The notes: generated by a model from the letters alone, not told the origin. A DNA stretch of 64,000 nt from Imperialibacter sp964351395 (GCA_964351395.1 CAYGOF010000010.1:62001-126000), one strand, 5' to 3'; positions 53,472 to 63,359 are shown, counted from the stretch's first letter. Made by a program: numbers and translations.

Positions 53472-54474
53472 GATTAAGACTGATATTTGCATCATTGGAG
53501 CAGGCCCCGTTGGGCTATTCGCCGTGTTTGAGGCTGGTCTCTTAAAGTTGAAATGCCACCTGGTCGATGCCTTACCTCAAGTAGGGGGGCAGCTGTCTGA
53601 AATTTATCCCAAAAAGCCCATTTACGATATCCCAGGTTTTCCTTCAGTGAATGCACAGGAGCTGGTGGACAACCTGATGGAACAAATTGCGCCATTTAAG
53701 CCAGGCTTTACCTTGGGTGAAAGGGTTGATGGCCTAACGAAACAGGAGGACGGCAGCTTCCTGCTTTCTACTTCGGATGGCACTGAAATCCATGCCGGGG
53801 TGGTAGTAATAGCGGCTGGCTTAGGCAGTTTCGAACCTCGTAAGCCTGTGATTGAAAACCTTCAGAATTTTGAAGGGAAGGGCGTTGATTATATGGTAAA
53901 AGATCCGGAAAAATATCGGGGCAAAAAAATCATTATTGCAGGTGGTGGAGATTCGGCACTTGACTGGACAATCTTTCTGGCTGATGTGGCAGCAGAGGTG
54001 ACCCTTGTTCATAGAAATCAATCGTTTAGAGGAGCACTTGATAGCGCCGATAAAGTGTTTGAACTGGCCAGCAAAGGTAAAATCAGACTTCTGCTGAACG
54101 CTAATCTCCATAGCCTTGATGGTGATAGCCAGCTCAAAGCGGTTCACATAAAAGACCAGGCCCAGGCACTAAGCACTTATGAAGCAGATTACCTGATACC
54201 GTTGTTTGGGCTCAGCCCCAAACTTGGTCCTATTGCTGACTGGAGCCTCGGTATCGATAAAAGTGCCATTCTGGTCAATACAGAAGACTATAGCACCAAT
54301 ATTCCCGGCATATATGCTATTGGTGATATCAACACTTATCCTGGCAAGTTGAAACTTATCCTATGTGGTTTTCATGAAGCGGCGCTGATGGCGCAAAGTG
54401 CATTCAGGTACGTTTATCCGGACCAGAAGCTCAGTTTCAAGTATACTACTGTCAATGGCATAACGCCTTTGTAG
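53470..54474 (+). CDS. type 2 (TrxB-like) ferredoxin--NADP+ reductase
   Basis: The 334-residue FAD protein has two Rossmann motifs: CIIGAGPVGLFAVFEAGLLK at the N-terminus (FAD) and IIIAGGGDSALDWTIFLAD near 155 (NADPH). PQVGGQLSEIYPKKPIYDIPG and the C-terminal GIYAIGDINTYPGKLKLILCGFHEA follow. The CxxC of thioredoxin reductase is absent, which marks the YumC-type reductase. It reduces the ferredoxin encoded one base downstream. The MarR gene is immediately upstream. Confidence 0.93.
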   Translation: MIKTDICIIGAGPVGLFAVFEAGLLKLKCHLVDALPQVGGQLSEIYPKKPIYDIPGFPSVNAQELVDNLMEQIAPFKPGFTLGERVDGLTKQEDGSFLLSTSDGTEIHAGVVVIAAGLGSFEPRKPVIENLQNFEGKGVDYMVKDPEKYRGKKIIIAGGGDSALDWTIFLADVAAEVTLVHRNQSFRGALDSADKVFELASKGKIRLLLNANLHSLDGDSQLKAVHIKDQAQALSTYEADYLIPLFGLSPKLGPIADWSLGIDKSAILVNTEDYSTNIPGIYAIGDINTYPGKLKLILCGFHEAALMAQSAFRYVYPDQKLSFKYTTVNGITPL

Positions 54475-54475
54475 C

Positions 54476-54802
54476 ATGGACCTTATCAAATTCAAAATAG
54501 AAGACAGAACCGGCGATGTGCAGGAAGTGGAAGTGCCTGGCGACATGGCCCTCAACCTTATGGAAGTACTGAAGGCATCGGAATATCCTGTGCTGGGCAC
54601 CTGCGGTGGCATGGCATTGTGTGCCAGCTGCCATATTTCAGTGGAGGAAGGGCTGGAGCAACTCGATGAGCAGCGAGACGCAGAACTGGATATGCTGGAT
54701 ACGCTGCCCAATGCACTGTCTAACAGTCGCCTGGCATGTCAAGTGCCAGTGAATGAAAAACTGAAAGGTCTATATGTCAAGCTTCAGGAGGTGATGGAAT
54801 AG
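54476..54802 (+). CDS. [2Fe-2S] ferredoxin (adrenodoxin type)
   Basis: The 108-residue protein has the four cluster cysteines in GTCGGMALCASC near 42-53 and RLACQVPVNEKLKG near 88. The adrenodoxin-type spacing and the LDTLPNALSNSRL stretch fit ISC-type or monooxygenase ferredoxins. It starts one base after the reductase stop, so the pair is an operon and electron-transfer unit. Confidence 0.94.
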   Translation: MDLIKFKIEDRTGDVQEVEVPGDMALNLMEVLKASEYPVLGTCGGMALCASCHISVEEGLEQLDEQRDAELDMLDTLPNALSNSRLACQVPVNEKLKGLYVKLQEVME

Positions 54803-55141
54803 GTACTATTCAGAGACCAAAGTTGGTTTATCGTTTACAGTTTCTCGAAATGATCGATCTTTCCCAGGCAAATTTGTACAAGATCTAAAAACTTATGGTC
54901 GGTTGTCTGTATGAACGATCTGGTTTATACCTGGTGGAACTTCATTATTTTGCCGCTTTTTAGGCCTTCGGTGTCCAATTATCTGAGCCGAGTAGTCCTC
55001 TGCTCTCCTGCGAATTTCCCTCATCGACTCAGGAGTGTATTAATCAATAGCTTTCATAGCCTGGCTGGATTGTCAATATTTCCCGTTAGTACTTTCAGTA
55101 AATATCCAACTTACAGTCTATCTCATATTGTTTGCAGGAGC
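54803..55141. other. intergenic region without a recognisable gene
   Basis: The 339 bases between the ferredoxin gene and the convergent histidine kinase gene hold no ORF with convincing composition. A 78-codon plus-strand frame (54911-55147) looks random and runs into the kinase gene. No strong hairpin was seen. Confidence 0.5.
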
Positions 55142-57136
55142 TTATGAGGGTAATACTACGATGAAACTGGCTCCTTTTCCAGGAGTGGATTCGATGGAAA
55201 CCGAACCTGAAAGTTTTTCGGTCAGCATTTTGACTATAAACAGTCCAAGTCCGCTCGAGCCTTCGCCACCTGTTGGGCGGGCCGATAGTTTTTTAAAACG
55301 CTGGAATGCCTGTCGTTGATCTTCGATAGAAAGACCGGGGCCATTGTCAATGATTCTTATTTCTGTCTGTTTTGTATTAACTGTGTATTGCAGTGTAATG
55401 TGTTGCTCAGGAGGAGAAAACTTAATAGCGTTCGACAACAGATTGTTTAAGATGCGAACCAACATGAGTCTGTCTGTTTTCATGGTATCGCAGCCAGCTG
55501 CTGAGCGGTTGTCGATGGAAATACCAATAGCTTTTGTTTGTGCGGCTGGTTGATGGTTTAACACGACCTCGGCAAATAGCTTTTCCAGGTTGACATTCTC
55601 AAGTTGCGGTTCACTTTCCACACCCTGACTGCGAATACTATAGATGTCTTCTACCAGGTTGAGCCCATCGGTTGTTACCTGCAGTGCTTTTTGCTGTATC
55701 TCCTGCTGGTCGGCATTTAGTTTGCCACTTTTTTCAATCAGCTGAAGCAAGCCACTCAAATTTCCCAACGGAGCACGGAGATCATGCGTAACGATAGCCA
55801 TCAGGTTATTTTGCTGTTGGATCACTTCGTTGAGCGCTGCATTTTTCCTGGTTACTTCAAAAGAAGTCTTGTTAAGCTCATTCGATTTTTCCTTTAGAAG
55901 GATGTTCAATTGCCTTACCTTTTCTTTGTTTCTCCAAACTCTGTAAGAAAGGTAGAGCAGCAGCAGGCAAACTGCAATCACTACATACAGCTGCATTTTT
56001 TGTCGGGCAATTACCGTTTGCTGACTGGTCAACTCGAGCTGCTGTCTCTCTGATTCGTATTTTATCTCAAGTTCGTCGATAGTTTTTTGTTTTTGCTCGT
56101 TGAGCATGATGGAGTTGGTACTATCGTAAAGATCCTGGTAGCGAAGGGCTGCCTGATAGTTTGATAGCTTTTCATATAGTTGCCTGCCCCTTAAATACCC
56201 GGTCAACACTTCATTTCTGTTGTCGGTATCAATGGCTAAATCTAGCCCTTTCCGTGCCCAATAAAGCGCACTGTCGTAGCTACCCATTGCCTCGTACACA
56301 TCACCCTTATAACCATATACATTTACCAGTGCTGCCACAATGTTGTGTTCTTCAAATTTTTGGATTGCCCGATCCATAAATCCATGGGAAGAGGCGTAAT
56401 TACCCAATTCCATTTCTACAATACCAAGGTTAACGTAACCTGTGCCGGTTCCCCTTGGCAGGTTGGCTATTTCGGACTGCCGGATGGTTTCGTTTAAAAA
56501 AGGCACTGCCTTATTAAACTGTTCTCGTCTTTCTTTTAGCTGACTTACCTTGTCGTACGTCCAGCCCTTTCTGATGTATAAGGCAGCGAAATTGTTGTTG
56601 ATTTTTGCAAGAGCAGCGTTATCCGTAGAACCAGAAGAGTACTCGAGTGATTTCTGGAAAAACTGTTCTGCTTTGTCGAGGTCATTTCTATAAACTTGCA
56701 ACTTCCCTAAATGACCATAGGCTTCTGCTATTGACGATTTGTTATTGAGCGCCTCATACTCAGTAAGTGCCAGAAGAAAATAGAACTGGGCTGAATCTAA
56801 TTCTCCTTTTTGGAGATTTATTAAACCACTGAGCTCGTGATTTCGAGCTATCCCAAAATCGTATTTGAGGGCTTTTGCCAGTTTCCTGGCTTGCAGAATA
56901 CTTTCCGGATTAGCTGCGTTTAAATCATACAGTTCCTTAAATATCAGCGCATGCAGCTTATTTACTTTCGCCGTGTCATTAGGGAGTTGAGATATTTGTT
57001 GTCTCGCACTGTCAATAGATTGACCGAAGGATGGGGAGCTAACAACGAAAGCCATGCTGCACACTGCAATAAACAATTGCGGCATCATCCTAAAAAAACG
57101 TAGGAGGTGGCATGAAAAGCAGTTGTTGATCCTCAT
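55142..57136 (-). CDS. TPR-containing sensor histidine kinase
   Basis: The 664-residue protein has a signal peptide, then TPR repeats in the periplasmic part (about 50-360, for example AEQFFQKSLEYS). One membrane helix follows (about 382-400, LYVVIAVCLLLLYLSYRVW), then a coiled coil and HisKA domain (AIVTHDLRAPLGNLSGLLQL, phosphorylated His near 455). The HATPase domain has NNLLSNAIKFSPP, IIDNGPGLSIED and GSSGLGLFIVKML. No response regulator is adjacent, so its partner is encoded elsewhere. The ligand is unknown. Confidence 0.95.
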   Translation of the reverse strand: MRINNCFSCHLLRFFRMMPQLFIAVCSMAFVVSSPSFGQSIDSARQQISQLPNDTAKVNKLHALIFKELYDLNAANPESILQARKLAKALKYDFGIARNHELSGLINLQKGELDSAQFYFLLALTEYEALNNKSSIAEAYGHLGKLQVYRNDLDKAEQFFQKSLEYSSGSTDNAALAKINNNFAALYIRKGWTYDKVSQLKERREQFNKAVPFLNETIRQSEIANLPRGTGTGYVNLGIVEMELGNYASSHGFMDRAIQKFEEHNIVAALVNVYGYKGDVYEAMGSYDSALYWARKGLDLAIDTDNRNEVLTGYLRGRQLYEKLSNYQAALRYQDLYDSTNSIMLNEQKQKTIDELEIKYESERQQLELTSQQTVIARQKMQLYVVIAVCLLLLYLSYRVWRNKEKVRQLNILLKEKSNELNKTSFEVTRKNAALNEVIQQQNNLMAIVTHDLRAPLGNLSGLLQLIEKSGKLNADQQEIQQKALQVTTDGLNLVEDIYSIRSQGVESEPQLENVNLEKLFAEVVLNHQPAAQTKAIGISIDNRSAAGCDTMKTDRLMLVRILNNLLSNAIKFSPPEQHITLQYTVNTKQTEIRIIDNGPGLSIEDQRQAFQRFKKLSARPTGGEGSSGLGLFIVKMLTEKLSGSVSIESTPGKGASFIVVLPS

Positions 57137-57225
57137 GCCCCCAAGTTAAATGCTTATCGTCAACAGCCCATCATTTTTTGTAAAATAGTTGTCTGATGTA
57201 GGCGCTTTGTCGACTAAAGAAGCGA

Positions 57226-57819
57226 TCAATTCTCGTCCGCTTCAGACTCCCATTTGATAAGGTTTTGTTTTAGGTCTTCCAGTTTTTTCATTCTGGGGAT
57301 ATGCACTCGGTACAGCTCCCACCTCACCACCAAATAGGAAAGTATAAAACAGGCAGTGATCAAGACCCATCGTTGCCAGGAGGCGTTGTTCAAAACCATA
57401 TTGGGGTACACAAAAATGGAAGCTGGCAATAGAAACCACCAGGTAAAGGTTTTGCCGAATGTCACTAAGTATCCTGCATTTGTGATAGCATGATCAAGCT
57501 CACCCAGCATTGATTGGTCAAAGCGCAGGTCATTTTTTTTCCTGTTGCGCCTACTCATAAAAACAAATACGGAGATCAGAAAGAAAGCCAAACCACCAAC
57601 GAGTACATACCGGCTGCTGTTGTCAAAAAAAACATCCCAAATCAAAAATGCACTAGTGCTTATGGCTATGAGCATGATGCCTATTTCGTTGATATTGGCA
57701 AGTCTGCCAGTTCGTTGATTGTGGCGATGGATGCGCTTGTGTAGCGCCGGTTCATTGATAGCATACATAGGCTCTTTGTTTTGTGTGTCCCAAATTTTTT
57801 TTATATCGTCAAATTCCAT
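57226..57819 (-). CDS. small membrane protein partnered with ECF sigma factor
   Basis: This 197-residue protein has a soluble N-terminal segment (about 1-40) starting MEFDDIKKIWDTQNKEPMY, then four membrane helices (about 45-65, 70-88, 120-140 and 147-165). Its first bases overlap the end of the sigma-factor gene by 11, so they are translationally coupled. Anti-sigma activity is likely from position only; no zinc-binding anti-sigma motif is visible. Confidence 0.75.
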   Translation of the reverse strand: MEFDDIKKIWDTQNKEPMYAINEPALHKRIHRHNQRTGRLANINEIGIMLIAISTSAFLIWDVFFDNSSRYVLVGGLAFFLISVFVFMSRRNRKKNDLRFDQSMLGELDHAITNAGYLVTFGKTFTWWFLLPASIFVYPNMVLNNASWQRWVLITACFILSYLVVRWELYRVHIPRMKKLEDLKQNLIKWESEADEN

Positions 57820-58333
57820 GGTGTTCGTAATTTTTAGATTGAGTAACTAGGTGCTTTTTGATCCTATGGATCCTTACACCGATATTAGTTTCGCTTAGGC
57901 CGAGAATCTCGCCCATTTCTTTATAGCTAAGTCCGTCGAGAAGCAGTAGTGTGAGGGAACGCTCTACCTTGCTCATTCGGGTGATCTCAAGATATAGCCA
58001 GGCCAATCGCTCATCCTTGTAGCTGGTATTTTCTTCGAGTAAGTGTTCGAGGCCTAGGGAGACCTTGTCGATTGACTCCCGCCCATCGTTGTGCTTTTTC
58101 TCCTTCATCGACCAGCGGATGGCGGTATTCAAAGATACCCGGTACAACCATGTGCTTACTGCCGACTTATGCTGGAAGCCCGGAACCGATCGCCACACTT
58201 GCACGGCGATTTCCTGGAACAGGTCATCGCGGTCGAACTCCGTGAAAGCATAGGCCCGCACTACTTTGAAGAGCAGTGCCTTGTACTGTTTGAGCCAGCT
58301 ATCGAATATGGTTTGTTGTTCGGCTTCGTTCAT
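57809..58333 (-). CDS. ECF-type RNA polymerase sigma factor
   Basis: The 174-residue protein has sigma region 2 (TEFDRDDLFQEIAVQVWRSV, then STWLYRVSLNTAIRW) and region 4 helix-turn-helix (LTLLLLDGLSYKEMGEILGL, then TNIGVRIHRIKKHL). Region 3 is absent, as in ECF factors. The next gene downstream is the likely membrane partner. Target promoters are not evident. Confidence 0.95.
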   Translation of the reverse strand: MNEAEQQTIFDSWLKQYKALLFKVVRAYAFTEFDRDDLFQEIAVQVWRSVPGFQHKSAVSTWLYRVSLNTAIRWSMKEKKHNDGRESIDKVSLGLEHLLEENTSYKDERLAWLYLEITRMSKVERSLTLLLLDGLSYKEMGEILGLSETNIGVRIHRIKKHLVTQSKNYEHHGI

Positions 58334-58507
58334 TTTCCTTTATCGTTACCTAGATAGTACTGGCAACCTGGGATTCCTTACAAAACGAAGGTAAATAATA
58401 CGAGAATTCTTAGTGGGCAGAAACTGGAGAGGTATTTTTGAAGCGCAATATTTGCTGGAATACCAGCAACCGTAACTTGAATAAGTTTAACTAATGGACG
58501 GAAGGCA

Positions 58508-59020
58508 TCAAATCACGGTGGGCACGGTCCCAGCCACAGTCACACCGTGCATTGAAAGCGTTTCCGTTTTATTGGCATTTCCAGTAATCATACGGATCGA
58601 CTTTACACTCAGGTCTTTCAATATTTCAGCTGCTGCTCTGAAGTCACGGGCGTCTTTTTTAAATCCTACTTCCTCATAGGCATCAGCTTGTTTCATTCCT
58701 TGTCGCTTATGCTCCACACTCTTCAGCAGGGCAAAGTGGCCGTTGCCTTTTCCTTCCTGTTCTAGCCAGATCACAATGCCCTTGCCTTCTTGTTGGATCA
58801 ACTGTTGTGAAATTTCCATCTGTTCTCTGCAGTCACATTCGATGCTGTTGAAAGCATGGCCAAACAAGCAGGAAGAATGAACCCGGCACAATACCTCTTC
58901 GCCATTTTTAACGTCGCCCATCACAAGTGCAATGGATTCTTTTTGCCCATCGTAGTAGAGGATTTCGTGGTACTCTCCGAATTTTGTTTTGAGGTTTCCC
59001 TCTGCTAATTTAAGAATCAT
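58508..59020 (-). CDS. atypical GTP cyclohydrolase II-like protein
   Basis: The 170-residue protein aligns with RibA. Zinc cysteines are at 51, 62 and 64 (RVHSSCLFGHAFNSIECDC), and the general Asp and Arg are in KKDARDF (Asp123, Arg125). But the tyrosine needed to open the second ring bond (E. coli Tyr105) is Val102, EGR is EGK, and the C-terminal 25 or so residues are missing. Homologues with this tyrosine changed are known to stop at the formamidopyrimidine (FAPy-GTP) stage. So a function other than riboflavin synthesis is plausible. No riboflavin genes are adjacent. Confidence 0.85.
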   Translation of the reverse strand: MILKLAEGNLKTKFGEYHEILYYDGQKESIALVMGDVKNGEEVLCRVHSSCLFGHAFNSIECDCREQMEISQQLIQQEGKGIVIWLEQEGKGNGHFALLKSVEHKRQGMKQADAYEEVGFKKDARDFRAAAEILKDLSVKSIRMITGNANKTETLSMHGVTVAGTVPTVI

Positions 59021-59176
59021 GGGATGGATGTTTCACACGGCAAAATAATAGAAAAATCTCTCTGAGGAGAAGTGTCTCAGTTTGGAGGAGAAATACTACG
59101 TATTAGGAAAGCAGCCAAGAAAAAACGATGACAAGTTATGGCTCACCATCGTTTCTTCCGAAAAAATTAGAAATTG

Positions 59177-60183
59177 TTATTCAAACTTACTGGCATCCAG
59201 ATTGAAAAAACGCACTGCATTGTTGAATAGAATGTCTCTTTTCTGATCTTCTGATAAGTAGGTAGCATTTTCAATGACTCCGATGGAGGTTTCCTGCAGC
59301 TTGGGCCATACCATGAGGTCAGTGCCGTACAGAATCCGCTTGGCAAACCCGGCTTGCACCAGTCGCTTCAGGTAGTCGTGAATTTCGTCGAGTGGGTAGC
59401 TCCAGATAAAGCCTGCGAGATCTACATATACGTAGGCATTTGCACCCATCAGCGCAATCATTTCATCGATCATCGGGTAGCCAGCATGCATTACCCAAAT
59501 CTTGAGTTTCGGATGCCTTGCCAACATGTCTTCCAAAAGGAACGGGCGACCCATTGATGCGCGATATTTGGGAGAGCTTATGTTGGCCATACCATTTCCC
59601 CCTGTACCCATGTGAATGCCAACGGGAATGCCCAGCTTTTCTGCCACACCAAAATATCCGTCGAGCGACATATCGCTGGGCGACATACCCTGGTACTGCG
59701 GGGCAACTTCACCCATCACCTTGTAGAAACCTGAAGTAAGTGAGTCTTCAAATGCTTCCACGGTGATCGCTTCTGGGGAACTCACGCCAATCGAAGGAAT
59801 GAACCTGTCCGGAGCGGCTTTTTTCCATTGATGGATAACCCCAGCATCACCACTCACTACCATGGTTATATTAAGTCGCTCAGCGGTTTCCAATAGCGCA
59901 TCTTGAAATTCTTTGTCCGATTTCGCTGCTTTCAGCGGTGTGGCACAATCTGTATTGATGAATGACGGTGGATCCTGGTTAGGACCGCTACCCGGCATAT
60001 CGCTTAGGAACCAGGGGCACATATCTGCTGCGAATGCAGGATTCACTTTCATGGCATGCACATGCACGTCAATGATGGGTGCATGTTTTTTGCCGTCTGA
60101 CCATTGGCATTGATTGAAGTGAAGCAGGAGATTGATATTAGCCAGCCCAAGCGGCTGGCAATTAGTAGTTTTCGTATGATCAT
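59177..60183 (-). CDS. exported amidohydrolase_2 protein with an apparent frameshift after the signal peptide
   Basis: Residues of the main frame read PIIDVHVHAMK, then IPVGIHMGTGGNG, KIWVMHAGYPMIDEM and RILYGTDLMVWPKLQE, a metal-dependent amidohydrolase (TIM barrel) of about 297 residues. It has no ATG near its natural start. A good signal peptide starts at 60183 in another frame (MIIRKLLIASRLGWLISISC and on to NANGQTA). The frames join at a run of six A (minus strand, 60086-60091): one more A would give GQTAKK-HAPIIDVHVHA. Either a recent frameshift has inactivated the gene, slippage restores it, or the sequence has a homopolymer error. Confidence 0.8.
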
Positions 60184-60315
60184 GTACATGGGTTTATTAT
60201 TGTGTCGTTTTTACATATTAATAAAACTAAGCAATGATAAGCCATTTTCAAAGAAAACATCGTTGCCGTCGCTGCTCTGCAGACGGTGTATTTTATAGCA
60301 GAAGTTTAGTGGGCA

Positions 60316-62316
60316 CTAGTTGATCGCCGTCACTTTAAACTCCACCCTTCGGTTTTTTGCTCGATTTTCTTCCGAAGTATTGGGGAACATTGGTTCCGTT
60401 TCTCCATAGCCTTTGGCCACCAGCATTGATTCTGGCACGCCTTTTTCCTTCAGGAAGTCGACGACCGACTGAGCCCTTTTTTCCGATAGTGTTTGGTTGC
60501 TCGCATGGTCACCCACATCGTCTGTATGTGCAGAGATTTCAATGACAAGGTTTCGGTTGGCCCCCAGAAAATCAAATACTTCTTTCAATTCAGTAAAAGA
60601 ATCTGGGGCTATTTCTGCAGAATTGGTTTCAAAAAATACCTCTTTGAGTTGAAGCTTGGCGCCTACTTTGAGTGGGGAAAGCGCCATTATCAATGGAATA
60701 TCTGTGCCGTTGTTTCCCACTGAAAGGTCAATGAACTCTTCTCCAAATAAATAATTAGGCGCTTTGGCTATTATCCTATATTGGTTGCCGTTTTCCAGGT
60801 TTGATCGAAGGGTGTCCTTTAAAGTGCCGTTGAGTAAATATTTTTTGTTCTTAAGGTCCATCACTCTTACCATGGCAGGTATAAGCCGCTGAGTTTCGGC
60901 ATCCACTACAGCTAGTTTAAGACTAGGGGGTAGGGGCACCAAAAACACCTCCCTCATGATTACCGAGGAGTCGCCGGGTGACAATGCTGCAATAAGTTCC
61001 GCTGGTTCAAAGCCATCTGCTTTTAGCCTAACCCGATAAATAGTTCCCAAAACCAATGGTCCTATCACTGTATTCAATCCCTCTGAGATGATTGCTGGAT
61101 TGTTTCCATTGTCGGCATTTACAATCACAGTAGGAGATAAAGGACGATTGGTTTTCGCATGAAGGGTGGAAATCATCAAGTTAGCCTTCAAGATCGGTAG
61201 CTCAATCAGCAAATCATCCTTACCGTCGTTAACACTGATCTCTAGGCGTTGAGTTCGATACCCTTTTTTGGAAAATAAGATGGTGTAGCTGCCCTCCTTT
61301 AGTACCAACGTAAATTTACCGTCGCTTGAGTTTGACGGAAGATCGGCCACTTTTTTCTCCTTCTGAAATACCTGGATATCAGACTGCAAAGGGCTTTTGT
61401 CGGTTTGGCTGATTGTTTTTCCTTCGATTGTGAATACTTTGCTTGGGCGCAGTTCCTGCGGAATGGTGCCAAAAAGGATGTCCTCATCCTGCTCACCTTT
61501 GGCATTGAAATAGATCAAGTCTCCCTCGGCTGATACCGATCCAAAAAATTCGTTATTCTCTGTATTTAGAAACTCCAAGGGTTTTGCAGGCCCCCATTTT
61601 CCGCCGGCACTTAACTTTGATTCGTACATATCGAAGCTACTTTTGATACTTCCTTCTCGGATGGAAGCAAACAGCAAGGTTTCGTTGTCAGGCATAATGC
61701 GGGGACATTTTTCGCAGTTCAGGTTGATGTTTTTTGGTAGGGGAATGGGCTTTTTCCAGTTTCCGTTCGCATCCTTGGTCGACACCACCAGCGTGTAGCA
61801 ATTGTAACCACCCGCCAGCTTTTCATTTAAGCGCATGAAATACAGTGACTCGCCGTCTGACGAAATAGAGGGGAAACCATCATAACCCCTGGAGTTGATG
61901 ACATTGCCTGCATTGATGGGTGTGCTCCATCCATTGGCTGTTCGTTCTGAATACCAGAGATCTTCCTGGCCAACTCCACCTTCGAAGGTGGCAAAGAAGT
62001 AGATAAAATTACCATCATAGGAAATACTTGGGCCGCCAATAAGGTCGCTTTCGTCGCCGAAATTGTTGATGGCGTCGATTGGCTCGGGCGCCGACCACTG
62101 GCCGTCGTTGCCCAGCTGCGACATGTACAGCTTGTAGCGGCCATCCCGGTTCGACTGGAAGATCAGCGTTTTGCCATTGGCACTGATAGAAGGCGCATAC
62201 TCAATGGCCGGACTATTGACGGCAGCAATACTTTGAAATTGTGCATTTGTGTTGAATGGGACAGCTATCAGAAAAAATACCCCCATACTCAAAAGGGTAC
62301 GGATAAAAAATGGCAT
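60316..62316 (-). CDS. OmpA-family protein with PD40 repeats
   Basis: The 666-residue protein has a signal peptide (residues 1-25). WD40-like PD40 beta-propeller repeats follow (about 30-280, for example APSISANGKTLIFQSNRDGR). One or more carboxypeptidase-regulatory-like segments cover about 290-540. A C-terminal OmpA/MotB peptidoglycan-binding domain includes VIEISAHTDDVGDHASNQTL and KNRRVEFKV. This layout is common in Bacteroidota envelopes, including the PorE-like proteins of T9SS. The precise role is unknown. Confidence 0.93.
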   Translation of the reverse strand: MPFFIRTLLSMGVFFLIAVPFNTNAQFQSIAAVNSPAIEYAPSISANGKTLIFQSNRDGRYKLYMSQLGNDGQWSAPEPIDAINNFGDESDLIGGPSISYDGNFIYFFATFEGGVGQEDLWYSERTANGWSTPINAGNVINSRGYDGFPSISSDGESLYFMRLNEKLAGGYNCYTLVVSTKDANGNWKKPIPLPKNINLNCEKCPRIMPDNETLLFASIREGSIKSSFDMYESKLSAGGKWGPAKPLEFLNTENNEFFGSVSAEGDLIYFNAKGEQDEDILFGTIPQELRPSKVFTIEGKTISQTDKSPLQSDIQVFQKEKKVADLPSNSSDGKFTLVLKEGSYTILFSKKGYRTQRLEISVNDGKDDLLIELPILKANLMISTLHAKTNRPLSPTVIVNADNGNNPAIISEGLNTVIGPLVLGTIYRVRLKADGFEPAELIAALSPGDSSVIMREVFLVPLPPSLKLAVVDAETQRLIPAMVRVMDLKNKKYLLNGTLKDTLRSNLENGNQYRIIAKAPNYLFGEEFIDLSVGNNGTDIPLIMALSPLKVGAKLQLKEVFFETNSAEIAPDSFTELKEVFDFLGANRNLVIEISAHTDDVGDHASNQTLSEKRAQSVVDFLKEKGVPESMLVAKGYGETEPMFPNTSEENRAKNRRVEFKVTAIN

Positions 62317-62486
62317 AATGGTAAAGCTTGAAGTTGTAGGTGAATATAAAGTTTTTTATTAATTCAAGAGCCAGTTTAGCCCTAATAGTAGGCTAAAATT
62401 CTATCTAATCCACTAATTCTCTTCTCTTGATTAGAATAAATCCGCTGCTTTGAATGGTTACAAGTGTCTGCTGTAAGTGGTGCCGC

Positions 62487-63359
62487 CTACCATTGCAAAT
62501 ACTTGTAAATGATCCTGATTAGGCGATAGGCTTCGTCCATATCTTTTGCCTGATACGATATTGTATAGCCATCGATCCGCTTCATGCCAGGGATGCCCAT
62601 TGCCACGTCGGCCCTGGTGGGTGCATCAACTTTGAGTACAAACTCAATAGGGTTTTGTACAGGCTGCGGCTTGGCGGATTTTAGGTCTTTTAGTGCTGCT
62701 TTGGTTTCCGACTGAAGGGCTTTCTTTACCACATCGGGGTGGAGGAGTTTGGCGGCGCTGCCGCCGATGGCTTCTTTAGTGGTTACTGTGTGAGCACTGG
62801 GGATCAGTTTCTTGATTTCTTCTCCGAAAGTTTTGTCACCACTCGCAAGGATCACAGGTACGCCAACTGAACCTGCAAAGAAAGTATTTAGCCCGCCCTC
62901 GCCCACTTCAGTGCCATTGATCCAAAGACCTTTTACAGAGCCTGACCCTGTATGGGCGAGGAAGCCATTTTCCGTGCCGGCCATAGCATGGTAGCCGATA
63001 AAAATGACCCCATCGAAGCTGCTATCAAGCCCTTGCACCATACCCAGGGGTTTGATGTTACTTTGGATATATTCCACCCTGGGATCGAGCTGCGTGTGAA
63101 GGAGGTTTTGCATATCACCATGGCTGTCGTTGACCACAATGGTAGCAGGGCCTGTTTCAAAGATGGCAGCTACTACGGCATTCACCTCGTCGGTCATCAG
63201 CTTGCGACCGGTATCGTAGTCTTTGCCACCACTGGTCATTTTGGAGGTGCCTATGCCGCCAATGCCCTCCATGTCAACGGAGATAAAGAGCTTCAAAGGT
63301 TTGGTCTGGGCAAAAGCTGTAGTGGAAAGAAGTAGGATCAGAAATGCGATGTTTTTCAT
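62487..63359 (-). CDS. exported M55-family (DppA-like) aminopeptidase
   Basis: The 290-residue protein has a signal peptide (residues 1-17). The M55 zinc ligands are in ISVDMEGIGG (Asp, Glu) near 27, IVVNDSHGDMQNL near 79, FIGYHAMAGTENG near 122 and NGTEVGEGGLNTFFAG near 150. DppA in Bacillus is a D-aminopeptidase; exported relatives may trim peptides with D-residues from cell walls. The gene is monocistronic by spacing. Confidence 0.94.
   Translation of the reverse strand: MKNIAFLILLLSTTAFAQTKPLKLFISVDMEGIGGIGTSKMTSGGKDYDTGRKLMTDEVNAVVAAIFETGPATIVVNDSHGDMQNLLHTQLDPRVEYIQSNIKPLGMVQGLDSSFDGVIFIGYHAMAGTENGFLAHTGSGSVKGLWINGTEVGEGGLNTFFAGSVGVPVILASGDKTFGEEIKKLIPSAHTVTTKEAIGGSAAKLLHPDVVKKALQSETKAALKDLKSAKPQPVQNPIEFVLKVDAPTRADVAMGIPGMKRIDGYTISYQAKDMDEAYRLIRIIYKYLQW

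Noticed and set aside
54911..55147. 78-codon plus-strand ORF after the ferredoxin gene
   Set aside because: Composition looks random, there is no recognisable domain, and it overlaps the convergent kinase gene.
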